39,642 nucleotides of DNA from Candidatus Krumholzibacteriota bacterium (GCA_030609325.1 JAUWCL010000029.1:1-39642), one strand, 5' to 3'. Counted from the stretch's first letter, positions 8,253 to 17,819 are shown. Numbers and translations: made by a program. Notes: generated by a model not told the origin, from the letters alone.

Positions 8253-9005
8253 TTACAGACGAAACGCCTCGCCGAGGTAGATTTCCCTCACCTCGGGGTC
8301 GGAGGCCAGATCATCCGCGGTTCCGGAGCGCTTTATGCTTCCCTCATACATGATATACGCTCTGTCGGTTATTGACAACGTCTCCCGGACATTGTGATCG
8401 GTGATGAGGACGCCGAGTCCCCTCTCGCGGAGTTTCATGACGATCCCCTGCAGGTCTGCCACGGCGATCGGGTCGATTCCGGCAAACGGCTCGTCGAGAA
8501 GCATGAAGGAAGGCTCGGTAACGAGCGAACGGGTCACTTCGACCCTGCGCCTCTCTCCACCGGAGAGCTGGTAGCCGTAGCTCTTGCGCAGGTGCTCGAC
8601 GTTGAGCTCCCTCAGGAGGCTCTCGAGGCGCTCCTCCCTCTCGGCCTTCGAGATCTTCAGCGTTTCGAGGATCGCCTTGAGATTATCCTCGACCGTGAGC
8701 TTGCGGAAAATCGACGCCTCCTGGGGGAGATAGCCTATCCCCTTACGGGCCCTGCGGTACATCGGCAGCCCCGTGATATCATGGCCGTCGAGGTAGACCG
8801 TCCCGCCGTCTGGCTTGACCATGCCGACGATCATGTAGAAGCACGTTGTCTTCCCGGCGCCGTTCGGGCCGAGAAGACCTACAACCTCGCCGCGGCTGAC
8901 GTTTATCGAGACGTCGCCGACGACCCGTCTCTTGCCGTAGGCCTTGACCAGGCCGTCGCAGCCAAGTCCCCTGCCGTTGCTCCTGCTGGCGGAAGAATCA
9001 CTCAT
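8253..9005 (-). CDS. lptB: LPS export ABC transporter ATP-binding protein
   Basis: Start chosen at the ATG at 9005, which overlaps the lptC stop (ATGAGTGA, translational coupling) and gives about 250 residues; a frame extending to 9047 would run far into lptC. All ABC ATPase motifs are present: Walker [11 protein letters not shown]-loop (LPQEASIF), signature LSGGERRR, Walker [13 protein letters not shown] and the switch His in ITDHNVRE. The sequence is LptB-like throughout. It powers extraction of LPS from the inner membrane with LptF/LptG, which are not in this window. Confidence 0.95.
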   Translation of the reverse strand: MSDSSASRSNGRGLGCDGLVKAYGKRRVVGDVSINVSRGEVVGLLGPNGAGKTTCFYMIVGMVKPDGGTVYLDGHDITGLPMYRRARKGIGYLPQEASIFRKLTVEDNLKAILETLKISKAEREERLESLLRELNVEHLRKSYGYQLSGGERRRVEVTRSLVTEPSFMLLDEPFAGIDPIAVADLQGIVMKLRERGLGVLITDHNVRETLSITDRAYIMYEGSIKRSGTADDLASDPEVREIYLGEAFRL

Positions 9006-9603
9006 CCCCACTTCCCTTTCCTTCCTTTTCCTTCCTGACTTCCTCATCTATCAGGCCCTCCTCGTCGCGCAGGGAGGCCCTCACGTCGCGTTTTATTTCT
9101 ACATTCTTCAGTTCCGGATATCCCTGGAAACCGTATCCCGTCAGGACGTCGTTCCCCCTGGTGATCTTGACGAAATCTTCCGAGTGTATCTCTCCGAGCT
9201 CGCGGATCATTATGAGGCTCTCCGTCTCGAGGGTGTACCCCTCAGTCGTCGTGACGACGACGTTCCCCAGGGCGGTCAGGTCGTGGGAGACCTGGTTGTA
9301 CTCGCCCTTGTCCGCGGTCAGTACTGAGGTGACCTCGCCGTTCTCGTCGTAGAAGGTAATCTTCGGATTGTCGGTCACAAGCAACTTTCTGAGGTTATAT
9401 ACCCTCGCCACCGGCGCTTCGAGGGTCCACTTCACCCGTCCCGAATCGCTCTCCATAGTGGTGAAGTCGGAGAACTCCTGGTCGGCCATCTCCGTCGTGC
9501 CGAGCGACCGCTGCGGCCTGTCGCCCTGGCCGCACGAGAGCGCCGCCGCGGCCAGCGCCGCGCAGGCAAGGAGTATCGCTGTTTTTTCTCTCGTCATCTT
9601 CAT
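8998..9603 (-). CDS. lptC: LptC family LPS-export periplasmic protein, predicted lipoprotein
   Basis: Start chosen at the ATG at 9603 with GGTGGAGG five bases upstream; a GTG four codons earlier is also possible. The product is about 201 residues. An N-terminal hydrophobic segment ends in a slightly degenerate lipobox (AALSC, Cys24), so anchoring as a lipoprotein is likely, unlike the single transmembrane helix of E. coli LptC. The rest reads as an LptC/OstA-like beta-jellyroll: '[12 protein letters not shown]', '[22 protein letters not shown]', '[20 protein letters not shown]' and '[15 protein letters not shown]'. The C-terminus is very charged (Glu/Lys). No separate lptA gene is adjacent. 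Position directly before lptB supports the call. Confidence 0.88.
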   Translation of the reverse strand: MKMTREKTAILLACAALAAAALSCGQGDRPQRSLGTTEMADQEFSDFTTMESDSGRVKWTLEAPVARVYNLRKLLVTDNPKITFYDENGEVTSVLTADKGEYNQVSHDLTALGNVVVTTTEGYTLETESLIMIRELGEIHSEDFVKITRGNDVLTGYGFQGYPELKNVEIKRDVRASLRDEEGLIDEEVRKEKEGKGSGDE

Positions 9604-9655
9604 CACGGCCTCCACCAGGTCCGCGCTGTATTATACACCCGTGCGGACGGCGCGT

Positions 9656-10621
9656 TCACGCGGTACCATCCATCTCAAGATATCCCGAATTCTCGACTTT
9701 TTCCAGATGTTCCGTACGAATGTGCCACCTGTCATGAAACCAGACCCACTGCTGCGGATAGAGCCTCACGAGCTTCTCTATCGCCGCAGTCAGGTCTTTC
9801 GTGAGAACGGCCTGCCGTTTCTCCTCGGGCAGGTCCTCCTGTGGATGCTCTATCTCGGGCAGTATCGTGATGTGGTGCATCCCGCCGGGCTGCATGTGGA
9901 TCGCCATCGGTACAACCGCCGCCCCGCTCCGCAGGGCGAAGACGGCCGGGCCTAACGGCGTCCAGGCGGGCCTGCCGAAGAAGGGAACCATGATCCCGTC
10001 GCTGTTGATGTTCTGGTCGACCAGCATCCCGAGAATCTCCCCTCTTCTCAGAGCGCGGTACCCGGCGACCGCCGTGTTCCCGCGGTGGAACGATTCCACT
10101 CCGTGCCTGTACCTCATCTCGATGAGCATCCTGTTGAGCGTCCCGTTGCTGAGCCTTCTCGTTATCACGCTGACCCTGTACCCCTTCCCGGAGAGGTAGG
10201 CGCCGAGCACCTCCCAGCATCCGATATGGCCGGTGATCGCCAGCACTCCCCTTCCGCGGGCCAGGGCACGCCCGAGGTTCTCCTCGCCCGAGACAAGACA
10301 CGACTCGAGCACCTGCTGCTTCGTCTGGCGGGTCAGCCTGAGGGCATCGAGGGAATTCTTCCCGATTGACCTGAAAGCCCCCCTGGCTATCGCCTTCACG
10401 ACAACCGCCGGCGTGCCGGGGAAAGCGCGTGCGATGTTCTCGTGGGCGCGCACCCTATTCTTCCGATAGCAACTGTACGAAACCATTCCGAAAAATGTAA
10501 ACAGTGAGAGACCAGTGCGTCGCGGCAGGGTAACGGCCAGAAAGACGAGCGTTTTGACGAGAACTGTCTCGCCGAGCCGTCGGGCCGTTTTTTTTATTCT
10601 TTTCCGCAGGTCACTGGACAA
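9656..10621 (-). CDS. LpxL/HtrB-family lipid A acyltransferase
   Basis: A 321-residue membrane-associated acyltransferase with an N-terminal hydrophobic helix (about 23-45), the family HX4E catalytic motif (His132 to Glu137 in GHIGCWE), 'LVDQN' and a C-terminal 'QQWVWFHDRW'. It transfers a secondary acyl chain to KDO-lipid A or a related glycolipid. Start is TTG at 10621 with AGGAGG seven bases upstream. It is the first gene after the predicted sigma-54 promoter and leads into lptC. LpxL, LpxM and other HtrB-like acyltransferases cannot be told apart here. Confidence 0.88.
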   Translation of the reverse strand: MSSDLRKRIKKTARRLGETVLVKTLVFLAVTLPRRTGLSLFTFFGMVSYSCYRKNRVRAHENIARAFPGTPAVVVKAIARGAFRSIGKNSLDALRLTRQTKQQVLESCLVSGEENLGRALARGRGVLAITGHIGCWEVLGAYLSGKGYRVSVITRRLSNGTLNRMLIEMRYRHGVESFHRGNTAVAGYRALRRGEILGMLVDQNINSDGIMVPFFGRPAWTPLGPAVFALRSGAAVVPMAIHMQPGGMHHITILPEIEHPQEDLPEEKRQAVLTKDLTAAIEKLVRLYPQQWVWFHDRWHIRTEHLEKVENSGYLEMDGTA

Positions 10622-10737
10622 CCCTTTTCCTCCTGTGCCCTACCGCCACGAAACGCGTCATCTCACGTAACATGTTGAAAAACAAGGCAAATAACTTACC
10701 GCTTTTCAAGGTATAACACAGGTCTGGAGATGATTAA

Positions 10738-10753
10738 AGCAATTAATGTGCCA
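10738..10753 (-). promoter_or_regulatory. Sigma-54 (-24/-12) promoter upstream of the lpxL-lptC-lptB-rpoN operon
   Basis: On the minus strand the sequence TGGCACATTAATTGCT matches the published sigma-54 consensus TGGCAC-R-N4-TTGCW at every defined position, with the required spacing. It lies in the 187-base gap between the stop of the large membrane protein gene (10809) and the TTG start of the acyltransferase gene (10621). It points towards that gene, with a predicted transcript start near 10727 and a ~106-base leader. No clear sigma-70 promoter was found in the gap. The sigma factor that would use it is encoded four genes downstream in the same operon. Confidence 0.75.
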
Positions 10754-10808
10754 TAATATTCAAGAGGTGTTGATTCAGAGGGTTAGAGAGGCCGCCCGGA
10801 TGCACGCG

Positions 10809-13800
10809 TCAGTCTTTCTTTATCCACTTGACCGCGTCGGCAATAACGTAGAGCACCGGTGACTCGTCGGAGAGCTCGATGATCGCCTCTCCCGCCTCGA
10901 ACCAGTACCTGCCGAGCATGTTCCACCCGTCCTCGCACCGGTCGGGAAGGAGCACGATCTCGCTCGAGCCGTCCGAGTAATAGACGGTGTAATGGTGCTC
11001 GATCCGGTCGAGGCCATGCTTTTTTCTGCTCTCCGGATTGGACCCTCGAAAACGATCATAGATATAGCAGTAAACATCGTACGAACCATCTTCTGGTATC
11101 CGGGCCCGCCAGACCGCCTTCGATCCGCCGACGCCGGCCCTGATACAGCTGGCGGACCTGACATATGTACCGAAAAATCCTTCATGGAGCGCCGTGCTCC
11201 ACCTGGAAGGCGGCTCCTTCATGACCTCTAGGATGTCGATGAACTCTCGATCACCATCCGATCCGGGCAGCAGTCTTCGCAGGAACCCTCCTCCGTCCCC
11301 GTCAATCGTCCTAAATCTGGAATCCTGATCGTCTGCGACGATGCTTCCGTCTTCGAAATCGGACATATCGATTCCCCCGGGATCCCTGCGCCCTGCACCG
11401 CACGAGCCGCGAACCTCTATTCCGGGACCCCAGGTTATCCGAGACGGCACGTTCCTCGATATCATCGTATTTATCCATACCGTTATCGGCTCGTAATCAA
11501 GTGTAAACTCGACACGCCGCGATTCTCCGGGTTCAAGAGCCTCAATGGCAACAACCGGATTCTTGACCTTCCGTTTCAGGGTCTTCCTTACCACCTGCGT
11601 ATATTTGAGGGCGGCTGTGATCACGAGCACCCCCCGGAGACTCTCGCGGTTCCACACATCGAAACTCAGCCTGAAGCGCTCCCTGTCACCGTCGACAAAC
11701 GAACAACAATCGAAACCCGAATATACATACCCCGGAATATCGACGGGATTCTCCAGATCGATAACTACCGACTCGAGCCTGAACCCGAACCGTTCAGCGA
11801 AGGATTCGAGCAATACGTCTTCCTCGATATTCCTGAACCTGTTCGACTCGACGAGATCCCGCAGAAATATTTCAAGAGTTCCATTCGGCGACGCGGCGTC
11901 GATGAGATAATAATGATGGCTCGCCCAGTTCCCGATCATGTTGCCGGCCCACCCGTAGTCGTGAGGCTTCATGACCGCTTCGAGGAGTTCTCCGCGCATG
12001 ATCGTCAGGCTTGCGCGCTCTCCGTCGGTGAAGCCGTCACTCGTCCAGCTTCTACGGCGCTCCCGGCAAAGGACGTTTTCTCCGGTCAGATGCTCGAAAA
12101 GCAGGCCGAGATGAGGATATTGCGACGTGGCGATACCGGTCGAATGTCTGAAATACATCGGGTAGATATTGTGTTTGAAAGAACACACGTTGGACAGGAA
12201 CTCCCCCAGAGACCAGAAAACCAAAAAAAAGTTATTCTCTTTGATCGTTCCCCGTCTCCTGCCTTCATTTCTTTTATTATCACCGATCCATACCGGGAGA
12301 GAGGAGATTCCTTTCGTCATGCCTCTCTCGTGAACGAGGATTAACTCGGGCTGGATTAAACCGAATCCGGTGTCCCGCAGGGGTCGATTGAAGGGCCAGA
12401 ACGAAGCCGGGACCTCCAGCAGGGTCAGTCTTCTGAAAGGATATGACAGGCCCAGGGAATATTCGAACTTGTCCCTGCGATAAGAGATCATGCCAGGCAG
12501 CGTATCCGAGACACATTCCATCAGGCCGATCAGATCCTCGCTGCATGGGGTGGAACAGAGGGAATACTCCAGTGAATCAATCTCTATCGTCCTCGTCCTG
12601 AAATCCCCGATAGCCAGTGTTATACCCGTCAGCGGATACTCCGGTTCGAACAGAAAGTCCCCGTCTTCGCCGAAGGTCGTCTTTCCCTGCGAAACGGCAT
12701 CGAGGCCCTTGCGGGGCCTGACACGCATCCTGAATCTCGAGAAAACCCTGTGATCGTCTTCCGGATTTCGCGGATCGTAGGGAAGTCCGGGCACGGGGTA
12801 CCACATGGCGGCGGGAACGAGAAGCATGTAATCGTAGCGCAGAGGCGCCAGATCCCTTGGCACCCTGAAAAGATCCATCCCCGAAAAACGTACTCGTATA
12901 CCTGTAATAATATCATTGAACGAGAGGTTATCGGAGCGTATTCCTTCCGGGATATCGCTGAACATCGCCCTGCAGTCCACGATCCCCTCGTACCGGATTT
13001 CGATTGTGTCCCGTCCGCTGGGTTTCAATGGCTGCGGGGGCACCGCCTCGAGGATGTGAACGTCGCGCTTGAATTCGATGCTTCGAGTTCCCCTCATGAT
13101 ATTGGTCACCCGCAGACCGGGGTTGAGAGTCAGGACATACCTGTCAACAGGCGACCCCGTCCTGTTTTCGAGGACCATGCGGACGATGCAGTCGATCGCA
13201 CGGCCTTCCTGATCGACCGAGATGTCGTAATCCAGAGGTACGATCCTGGGAACGGGGCGGAAGGGGGCGCTTGCCTCCCTTATATTTTTCCTGAGTTCTT
13301 CTCCTGTCAAAAAGTAATTGACATACTGGATCCCTGCATAGATGGAGATCGATAGAAGAACAGCAGTGACCACCGATACTGCCGCAGGCGTCAAACGTCT
13401 GCCAGGGGGTCGACGCGAGGTGATCGCGGTCACACCGGCCAGTGCCAGCCCCGCCGAGAGATAGAAAAGGCGCTGCCGGGCAATGAGCTCCGGGAACGAA
13501 AAGCCGGTTATCCTCGAAAAGAGGAGCGGCAGCCGGAACGCGGTGATGTCGAATAGATGAAAGTACCTGTCAGCCGTGGAGACCGAAAGCAGTACCGTCG
13601 CCGTGATAATCAGCAGGGAAAACATCTGATTTCGCACGATTCTTGAGATGAGCATCGATAAGCCCGCTATGAAAAAGAAGGCCGGTATACAGATTATCAG
13701 GGGGTACAGCAGATAACCCTCCTTGAAGATCATCATCCCGGGGCTGTACAGGTTGATTCCGAGAGTGAACAGGAGAACAAAAACGGTCATGATAATGAAG

Positions 13801-14162
13801 CAGATCATCTGCCCGGCCAGTTTCCCGATTGCGTACTCGACATTCGACCAGGGTCGGACCCTCGCCGCATCGAGGGTATCGAGTTTCCATTCCCTCCATC
13901 CGGAATTTGTCGCGACCGCCGCGAGAACGACGCCGGAATAGACTGAATACAGGATGGTCACTATCCACGGTGTCGATTCGGGGCTGATCTGCCAGCCGAT
14001 TATCAATGCAACGGCAAATCTCGAATGAAAGATTCTCGTAAGCAGAAACACGCCGAGGAATACAAGGGGCAGCAGGAAGGCCGTGCGGAAGGTCCACCCG
14101 CGCATGATGACTTTCGCCTCATAGCGCGCCATGGACCAGATCCTGAAGATCGAATCAGACAT
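10809..14162 (-). CDS. Large membrane protein: ABC-2-type permease domain + M1-peptidase-like ectodomain + golvesin-like C-terminal domain
   Basis: About 1117 residues from the ATG at 14162 (a TTG three codons earlier is an alternative). Residues 1-285 hold seven predicted membrane helices in an ABC-2 permease pattern ('SMARYEAKVIMRGWTFRTAFLL' at the N-terminus). The Arg-rich loop before helix 7 places the long C-terminal part outside the cytoplasm. About 290-900 resembles the ectodomain of permease/M1-aminopeptidase fusion proteins ('PLDYDISVDQEGRAIDCIVRMVLENRTG...' then a beta-rich and a helical part). The zinc motif HExxH is not found, so catalysis is doubtful. The last ~122 residues look like a golvesin-type C-terminal domain, ending 'YVIADAVKW'. 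No ABC ATPase other than lptB is nearby. It is 36 bases downstream of kdsD, occupying the place where kdsC often lies. Function unknown. Confidence 0.75.
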   Translation of the reverse strand: MSDSIFRIWSMARYEAKVIMRGWTFRTAFLLPLVFLGVFLLTRIFHSRFAVALIIGWQISPESTPWIVTILYSVYSGVVLAAVATNSGWREWKLDTLDAARVRPWSNVEYAIGKLAGQMICFIIMTVFVLLFTLGINLYSPGMMIFKEGYLLYPLIICIPAFFFIAGLSMLISRIVRNQMFSLLIITATVLLSVSTADRYFHLFDITAFRLPLLFSRITGFSFPELIARQRLFYLSAGLALAGVTAITSRRPPGRRLTPAAVSVVTAVLLSISIYAGIQYVNYFLTGEELRKNIREASAPFRPVPRIVPLDYDISVDQEGRAIDCIVRMVLENRTGSPVDRYVLTLNPGLRVTNIMRGTRSIEFKRDVHILEAVPPQPLKPSGRDTIEIRYEGIVDCRAMFSDIPEGIRSDNLSFNDIITGIRVRFSGMDLFRVPRDLAPLRYDYMLLVPAAMWYPVPGLPYDPRNPEDDHRVFSRFRMRVRPRKGLDAVSQGKTTFGEDGDFLFEPEYPLTGITLAIGDFRTRTIEIDSLEYSLCSTPCSEDLIGLMECVSDTLPGMISYRRDKFEYSLGLSYPFRRLTLLEVPASFWPFNRPLRDTGFGLIQPELILVHERGMTKGISSLPVWIGDNKRNEGRRRGTIKENNFFLVFWSLGEFLSNVCSFKHNIYPMYFRHSTGIATSQYPHLGLLFEHLTGENVLCRERRRSWTSDGFTDGERASLTIMRGELLEAVMKPHDYGWAGNMIGNWASHHYYLIDAASPNGTLEIFLRDLVESNRFRNIEEDVLLESFAERFGFRLESVVIDLENPVDIPGYVYSGFDCCSFVDGDRERFRLSFDVWNRESLRGVLVITAALKYTQVVRKTLKRKVKNPVVAIEALEPGESRRVEFTLDYEPITVWINTMISRNVPSRITWGPGIEVRGSCGAGRRDPGGIDMSDFEDGSIVADDQDSRFRTIDGDGGGFLRRLLPGSDGDREFIDILEVMKEPPSRWSTALHEGFFGTYVRSASCIRAGVGGSKAVWRARIPEDGSYDVYCYIYDRFRGSNPESRKKHGLDRIEHHYTVYYSDGSSEIVLLPDRCEDGWNMLGRYWFEAGEAIIELSDESPVLYVIADAVKWIKKD

Positions 14163-14198
14163 GTGTCCCAATGTTCGGGGCGGGGTCTCTATGATCCC

Positions 14199-15266
14199 TT
14201 ACTTGAGCCCGGCGCGCAGGATGTCGTGGATGTGGATCAGTCCCTCGAGCTTGCCTTCTCCGTCCACGACGAAGAACTGGGTGATCGGGCCTTTCGGATT
14301 CATCTCCATCTGCTCGAGCGCCTCTACTGCGAGAACCCCGGCGCCGGTGGTGAGCGGAGACTTCGTCATCAGGTCCGATACTGGAAACCCGAGCGCGTCG
14401 GCATTATTTATCATTATCCTCTTGAGATCACCATCTGTGATGATCCCCGCGAGCCTGCCGTCGCCGTCGGTGACCGCCGTGCAACCGAGCCGCTTTTCGA
14501 CTATCTCGATCAGGGCGTCGCGCAGCGGGGTCTCGAGGCCGACGGAAGGCACCTGTTTGTCCCTGTGCATCAGCTCGCCGACGGTCAGAGTCAGTCGCCT
14601 GCCGAGCACGCCGCTCGGATGCAGGCGGGCAAAATCTTCCTTTCCGAAATCCCTCTTCCGGAACGCCGCTACGGCGAGTGCGTCACCGAGCACCATCGAT
14701 ACGGTCGTGCTCGTCGTCGGCACGATGTCCATCGGGCAGGCTTCCTTTCCGGCCGGTATCAGGATGACAACGTCGCTCTCCTTCGCAAGCCTCGATTCGG
14801 GATTGCCCGTTATGGCGATCATCTTCACGCCGATAGCCTGGAGGTAGGGCAGGAGCTTGGAGAACTCGTCGTCTCCCCCGCTCTTGCTCACCGCGAGGAA
14901 GATGTCGTTCTCGGAGACCATTCCCATATCGCCGTGGGCCGCCTCGACAGAGTGGAGAAAAACCGACGGGGTGCCGGTGCTGCTCAGCGTCGCTGCGATC
15001 TTGCGGGCGACGAGCCCCGACTTGCCGATGCCGCAGACTATCACCTTGCCGTCGCAGGAGAGGATCAGCTCGACAGCCTCGCCGAACTGCGGCCCAATCG
15101 ATCGATGCAGCTCCTCGAGGCCTTCGATCTCGACGGCGATCACCTCGCGGCCGAGATCGAGGGCTTCCCCTTTGAGATCAGCGCCGGGAGAATCGGCCGT
15201 ATCGAGACACTCATCGGCAGATTGTTTTATATCCTGATTTTTGTTCGATCCCGTTTTTTCAGTCAT
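14199..15266 (-). CDS. kdsD: Arabinose-5-phosphate isomerase (KdsD/KpsF/GutQ)
   Basis: Start chosen at the ATG at 15266, which overlaps the kdsA stop (ATGACTGA) and gives about 355 residues. The first ~40 residues are polar and variable. Then a SIS sugar-isomerase domain ('VIVCGIGKSGLVARKIAATLSSTGTPSVFLHSVEAAHGD') is followed by two CBS domains from about residue 235 ('VGELMH', 'AVTDGDGRLAGIITDGDLKR', 'VSDLMT'). It converts ribulose-5-phosphate to arabinose-5-phosphate for KDO synthesis. Neighbouring kdsA and kdsB support that role over GutQ-type sugar metabolism. Confidence 0.94.
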   Translation of the reverse strand: MTEKTGSNKNQDIKQSADECLDTADSPGADLKGEALDLGREVIAVEIEGLEELHRSIGPQFGEAVELILSCDGKVIVCGIGKSGLVARKIAATLSSTGTPSVFLHSVEAAHGDMGMVSENDIFLAVSKSGGDDEFSKLLPYLQAIGVKMIAITGNPESRLAKESDVVILIPAGKEACPMDIVPTTSTTVSMVLGDALAVAAFRKRDFGKEDFARLHPSGVLGRRLTLTVGELMHRDKQVPSVGLETPLRDALIEIVEKRLGCTAVTDGDGRLAGIITDGDLKRIMINNADALGFPVSDLMTKSPLTTGAGVLAVEALEQMEMNPKGPITQFFVVDGEGKLEGLIHIHDILRAGLK

Positions 15267-16080
15267 CTCTGTTCCCGTGGAATATCCTCGACGCATCGCG
15301 GAGCAGCCCCTCCAGGCCGGTCAGCGGCAGCATCACCTCGGCGTCGCAGCTGCACGACAGCGGATCGGGATGGGTCTCAATAAACAGGCCGTCCGCTCCG
15401 GCCGCCATGGCCGCACGTGCCAGCGCCGCCGCGAACTGCGGCCGCCCGCCCGAGCGGTCCCCGAGGCCGCCGGGGAGCTGCAGCGAGTGCGTCGCATCAA
15501 ATATAACCGGAACGCCGAACAATTTCATCCTCGGAAAGGCCGTCATGTCGACGACGAGGTTATTGTATCCGAAAGAGGTCCCCCGTTCGGTGATCATGAT
15601 CCCGGCCGCGCCCCCCGCCTTCGCCTTCTCCACGGCGTTGCCCATGTTCTCGGGGGAGAGGAACTGACCCTTCTTGATGTTCACTACCTTCCCCGTGCCG
15701 GCCGCAGCGAGTATCAACCGCGTCTGGCGCGAGAGGAACGCTGGGATCTGCAGGATGTCGCAGACCTCGGCGGCAGGGCCGACCTCCTCCCTGCAGTGCA
15801 CATCGGTCAGGACCGGCACGCCCGTCTCGGTGCGTATCCGCTCGAGCATCCCGAGACCTTTCTCGAGCCCCGGCCCTGTGTATGAATCGACCGAGGACCT
15901 GTTGTCCTTCAGATAGCTTGACTTGAAAACGTAGAGAAAATCAAACTCGTCGGCCAGCTCGACGCAGGCCGAAGCGATCCTCATCGCCTCGTCCTCGTCT
16001 TCGAGAACGCACGGGCCGGCGATCAGGAGCGGCATGCGCTCCGGCTCCCAGATCAAGTCTCCTATGGAAAGAGAATCCAT
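15259..16080 (-). CDS. kdsA: 3-deoxy-8-phosphooctulonate (KDO-8-P) synthase
   Basis: A 273-residue TIM-barrel aldolase-like enzyme joining PEP and arabinose-5-phosphate. Seen: 'PLLIAGPCVLED' with Cys24, 'FKSSYLKDNRSS', 'PVLTDVH', 'ILQIPAFLSRQTRLI', 'VNIKKGQF', 'FDATHSLQLPGG' and 'ETHPDPLSCSCDAEVMLPL'. The Cys in the IAGPC motif, with the His, Glu and Asp in the later motifs, marks the metal-dependent class (Aquifex type; the E. coli class has Asn instead). The gene is 11 bases after pyrG and overlaps kdsD by 8 bases. Confidence 0.95.
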   Translation of the reverse strand: MDSLSIGDLIWEPERMPLLIAGPCVLEDEDEAMRIASACVELADEFDFLYVFKSSYLKDNRSSVDSYTGPGLEKGLGMLERIRTETGVPVLTDVHCREEVGPAAEVCDILQIPAFLSRQTRLILAAAGTGKVVNIKKGQFLSPENMGNAVEKAKAGGAAGIMITERGTSFGYNNLVVDMTAFPRMKLFGVPVIFDATHSLQLPGGLGDRSGGRPQFAAALARAAMAAGADGLFIETHPDPLSCSCDAEVMLPLTGLEGLLRDASRIFHGNRDD

Positions 16081-16091
16081 AGCTTCTCCCG

Positions 16092-17747
16092 CTAACCGTC
16101 GTGGCCCGCGGCGACCGTGCCCTCACCCTGCGCGCGGGTGCGGCTCAGCTCTTTCGAGGCGGCCACGAGCCCCCTGAAGAGGGGATGCGCCCTCATGGGG
16201 CGGGATTTCAGCTCGGGGTGGAACTGTCCTGCGATGAAGTAGGGATGTCCCGGTAACTCTATTATCTCGACAAGATCGCCATCGGGGGAGAGCCCGGAGA
16301 ATACGAGGCCATTAGCGGCGAGTGTCTCGCGGTACGCGTTGTTGACTTCCCAGCGGTGTCGGTGGCGCTCGCTTATCTCGTCGACGCCGTAGAGCTCACG
16401 GGCGCGCGTCCCCTCCTGCAGAACGCAGGGGTAGGTGCCGAGACGCATCGTGCCGCCCATCTTCGACTTGCTGCGCTGGTCAAGCATCAGGTCGATGACG
16501 GGATGCGGGACGTCGGGATCAAACTCGCTCGATCCGGCGTCGAGGCCGCAGACGTTGCGGGCGAACTCAATTACGGCCATCTGGAGGCCGAGGCAGATCC
16601 CGAGGTACGGGACGCCGTTCTCGCGGGCATATTTGACCGCCTTTATCTTGCCCTCGGCCCCCCGTTCTCCGAAGCCGCCGGGAACGAGGACACCGTCTGC
16701 GCTCTCGAGCCACTTCTCCGGTCCATCCTCCTCTATCTTCTCCGCGTCGACCCACCTGAGGTTTACGTGGACATCGTTGGCGACGCCGGCGTGGGTGAAC
16801 GACTCTATGATGCTCTTGTAGGCGTCGACGATCTGGATGTACTTGCCGACGATCGCGATGTCGATGCTCTCGGTCATCGAGAATATCTTGTGGACCATTT
16901 TCTCCCACTCGTCGAGATCCGGAGGTCCGACATCGAGGCGGAGCTTCTCGACCACAATGTCGTCGAGTCCCTCCTTCCACAGCTTCAGCGGGACGTAGTA
17001 GATCGACTCTGCATCTATCGCCTCTATCACCGAGCGTTCCTCGACGTTGCAGAAAAGCGCTATCTTCGCCTTGATCTCCTGCGACAGCGGCCTGTCGCAC
17101 CGGCAGAGCAGGATATCGGGCTGGATACCGATTTCGCGCAGGCCCTTGACGCTGTGCTGGGACGGCTTGGTCTTTATCTCATGAGCCGTCTTGATGTACG
17201 GAACGAGCGTAAGATGAATGTACAGAACGTTATCGCGGCCCTGGTCGAGCCTCATCTGCCTGATCGCTTCGAGGAACGGAAGCCCCTCGATATCGCCGGT
17301 CGTTCCCCCGATCTCTGTGATTACCACGTCGGCGTTCTCGCCGTTCTCGGCGGCGAGCCTGATCCTTTTCTTAATCTCATCGGTGACGTGCGGGACGACC
17401 TGGACCGTCTTGCCGAGGTAGCCGCCGTTGCGCTCGCGGTTGATGACCGACTCGTAGACCTGGCCGGTCGTCACGTTGGAGCGCTGGCTGAGGTTGCGGT
17501 CGATGAACCTTTCATAATGGCCGAGGTCGAGATCGGTCTCGGCGCCGTCGTCGGTAACGAATACCTCGCCGTGCTGGAATGGGCTCATCGTCCCTGGATC
17601 GACGTTGAGATAGGGATCGAATTTCTGGAGTACGACGTGGAGCCCGCGCTGCTTGAGGAGGAGTCCGAGGGATGCGCTGGCGATACCCTTGCCGAGAGAC
17701 GAAACCACCCCCCCCGTTACAAAAATATATTTCGTCTTCTCTCCCAA
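16092..17747 (-). CDS. pyrG: CTP synthase
   Basis: A two-domain enzyme: N-terminal ATP-dependent amidoligase ('[16 protein letters not shown]', '[25 protein letters not shown]') and C-terminal class I glutaminase with the nucleophile Cys in GICLGLQ and the His-x-Glu in QFHPELKS. No ATG start is available. I chose TTG at 17747, preceded by GGGGAG, because it yields 551 residues (E. coli has 545). A TTG at 17786 would add 13 residues. It makes CTP, the cosubstrate of KdsB, whose gene is just upstream; kdsB-pyrG-kdsA is a familiar order. Repeated 'aaatcgtgc' words lie at the possible upstream start. Confidence 0.95.
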   Translation of the reverse strand: MGEKTKYIFVTGGVVSSLGKGIASASLGLLLKQRGLHVVLQKFDPYLNVDPGTMSPFQHGEVFVTDDGAETDLDLGHYERFIDRNLSQRSNVTTGQVYESVINRERNGGYLGKTVQVVPHVTDEIKKRIRLAAENGENADVVITEIGGTTGDIEGLPFLEAIRQMRLDQGRDNVLYIHLTLVPYIKTAHEIKTKPSQHSVKGLREIGIQPDILLCRCDRPLSQEIKAKIALFCNVEERSVIEAIDAESIYYVPLKLWKEGLDDIVVEKLRLDVGPPDLDEWEKMVHKIFSMTESIDIAIVGKYIQIVDAYKSIIESFTHAGVANDVHVNLRWVDAEKIEEDGPEKWLESADGVLVPGGFGERGAEGKIKAVKYARENGVPYLGICLGLQMAVIEFARNVCGLDAGSSEFDPDVPHPVIDLMLDQRSKSKMGGTMRLGTYPCVLQEGTRARELYGVDEISERHRHRWEVNNAYRETLAANGLVFSGLSPDGDLVEIIELPGHPYFIAGQFHPELKSRPMRAHPLFRGLVAASKELSRTRAQGEGTVAAGHDG

Positions 17748-17819
17748 ACTGCTCCCCGCCAGGGTATCGGCTGACAAATCGTGCAAATCGTGCGAATCGG
17801 TGGTTGATCGTCGATTACA

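Noticed and set aside
16356-17774. A 472-codon open frame on the plus strand opposite pyrG, and similar long plus-strand frames opposite rng (24112-25722), htrA (36314-37735) and purB (35021-36241)
   Set aside because: They are mirror frames of well-identified genes in GC-rich DNA, with no recognisable motifs; the minus-strand genes carry complete family signatures.
17765-17800. Direct repeats 'aaatcgtgc' just upstream of pyrG
   Set aside because: Only two and a half short copies; no stem or known pyrG regulatory element (such as a reiterative transcription tract) is visible.
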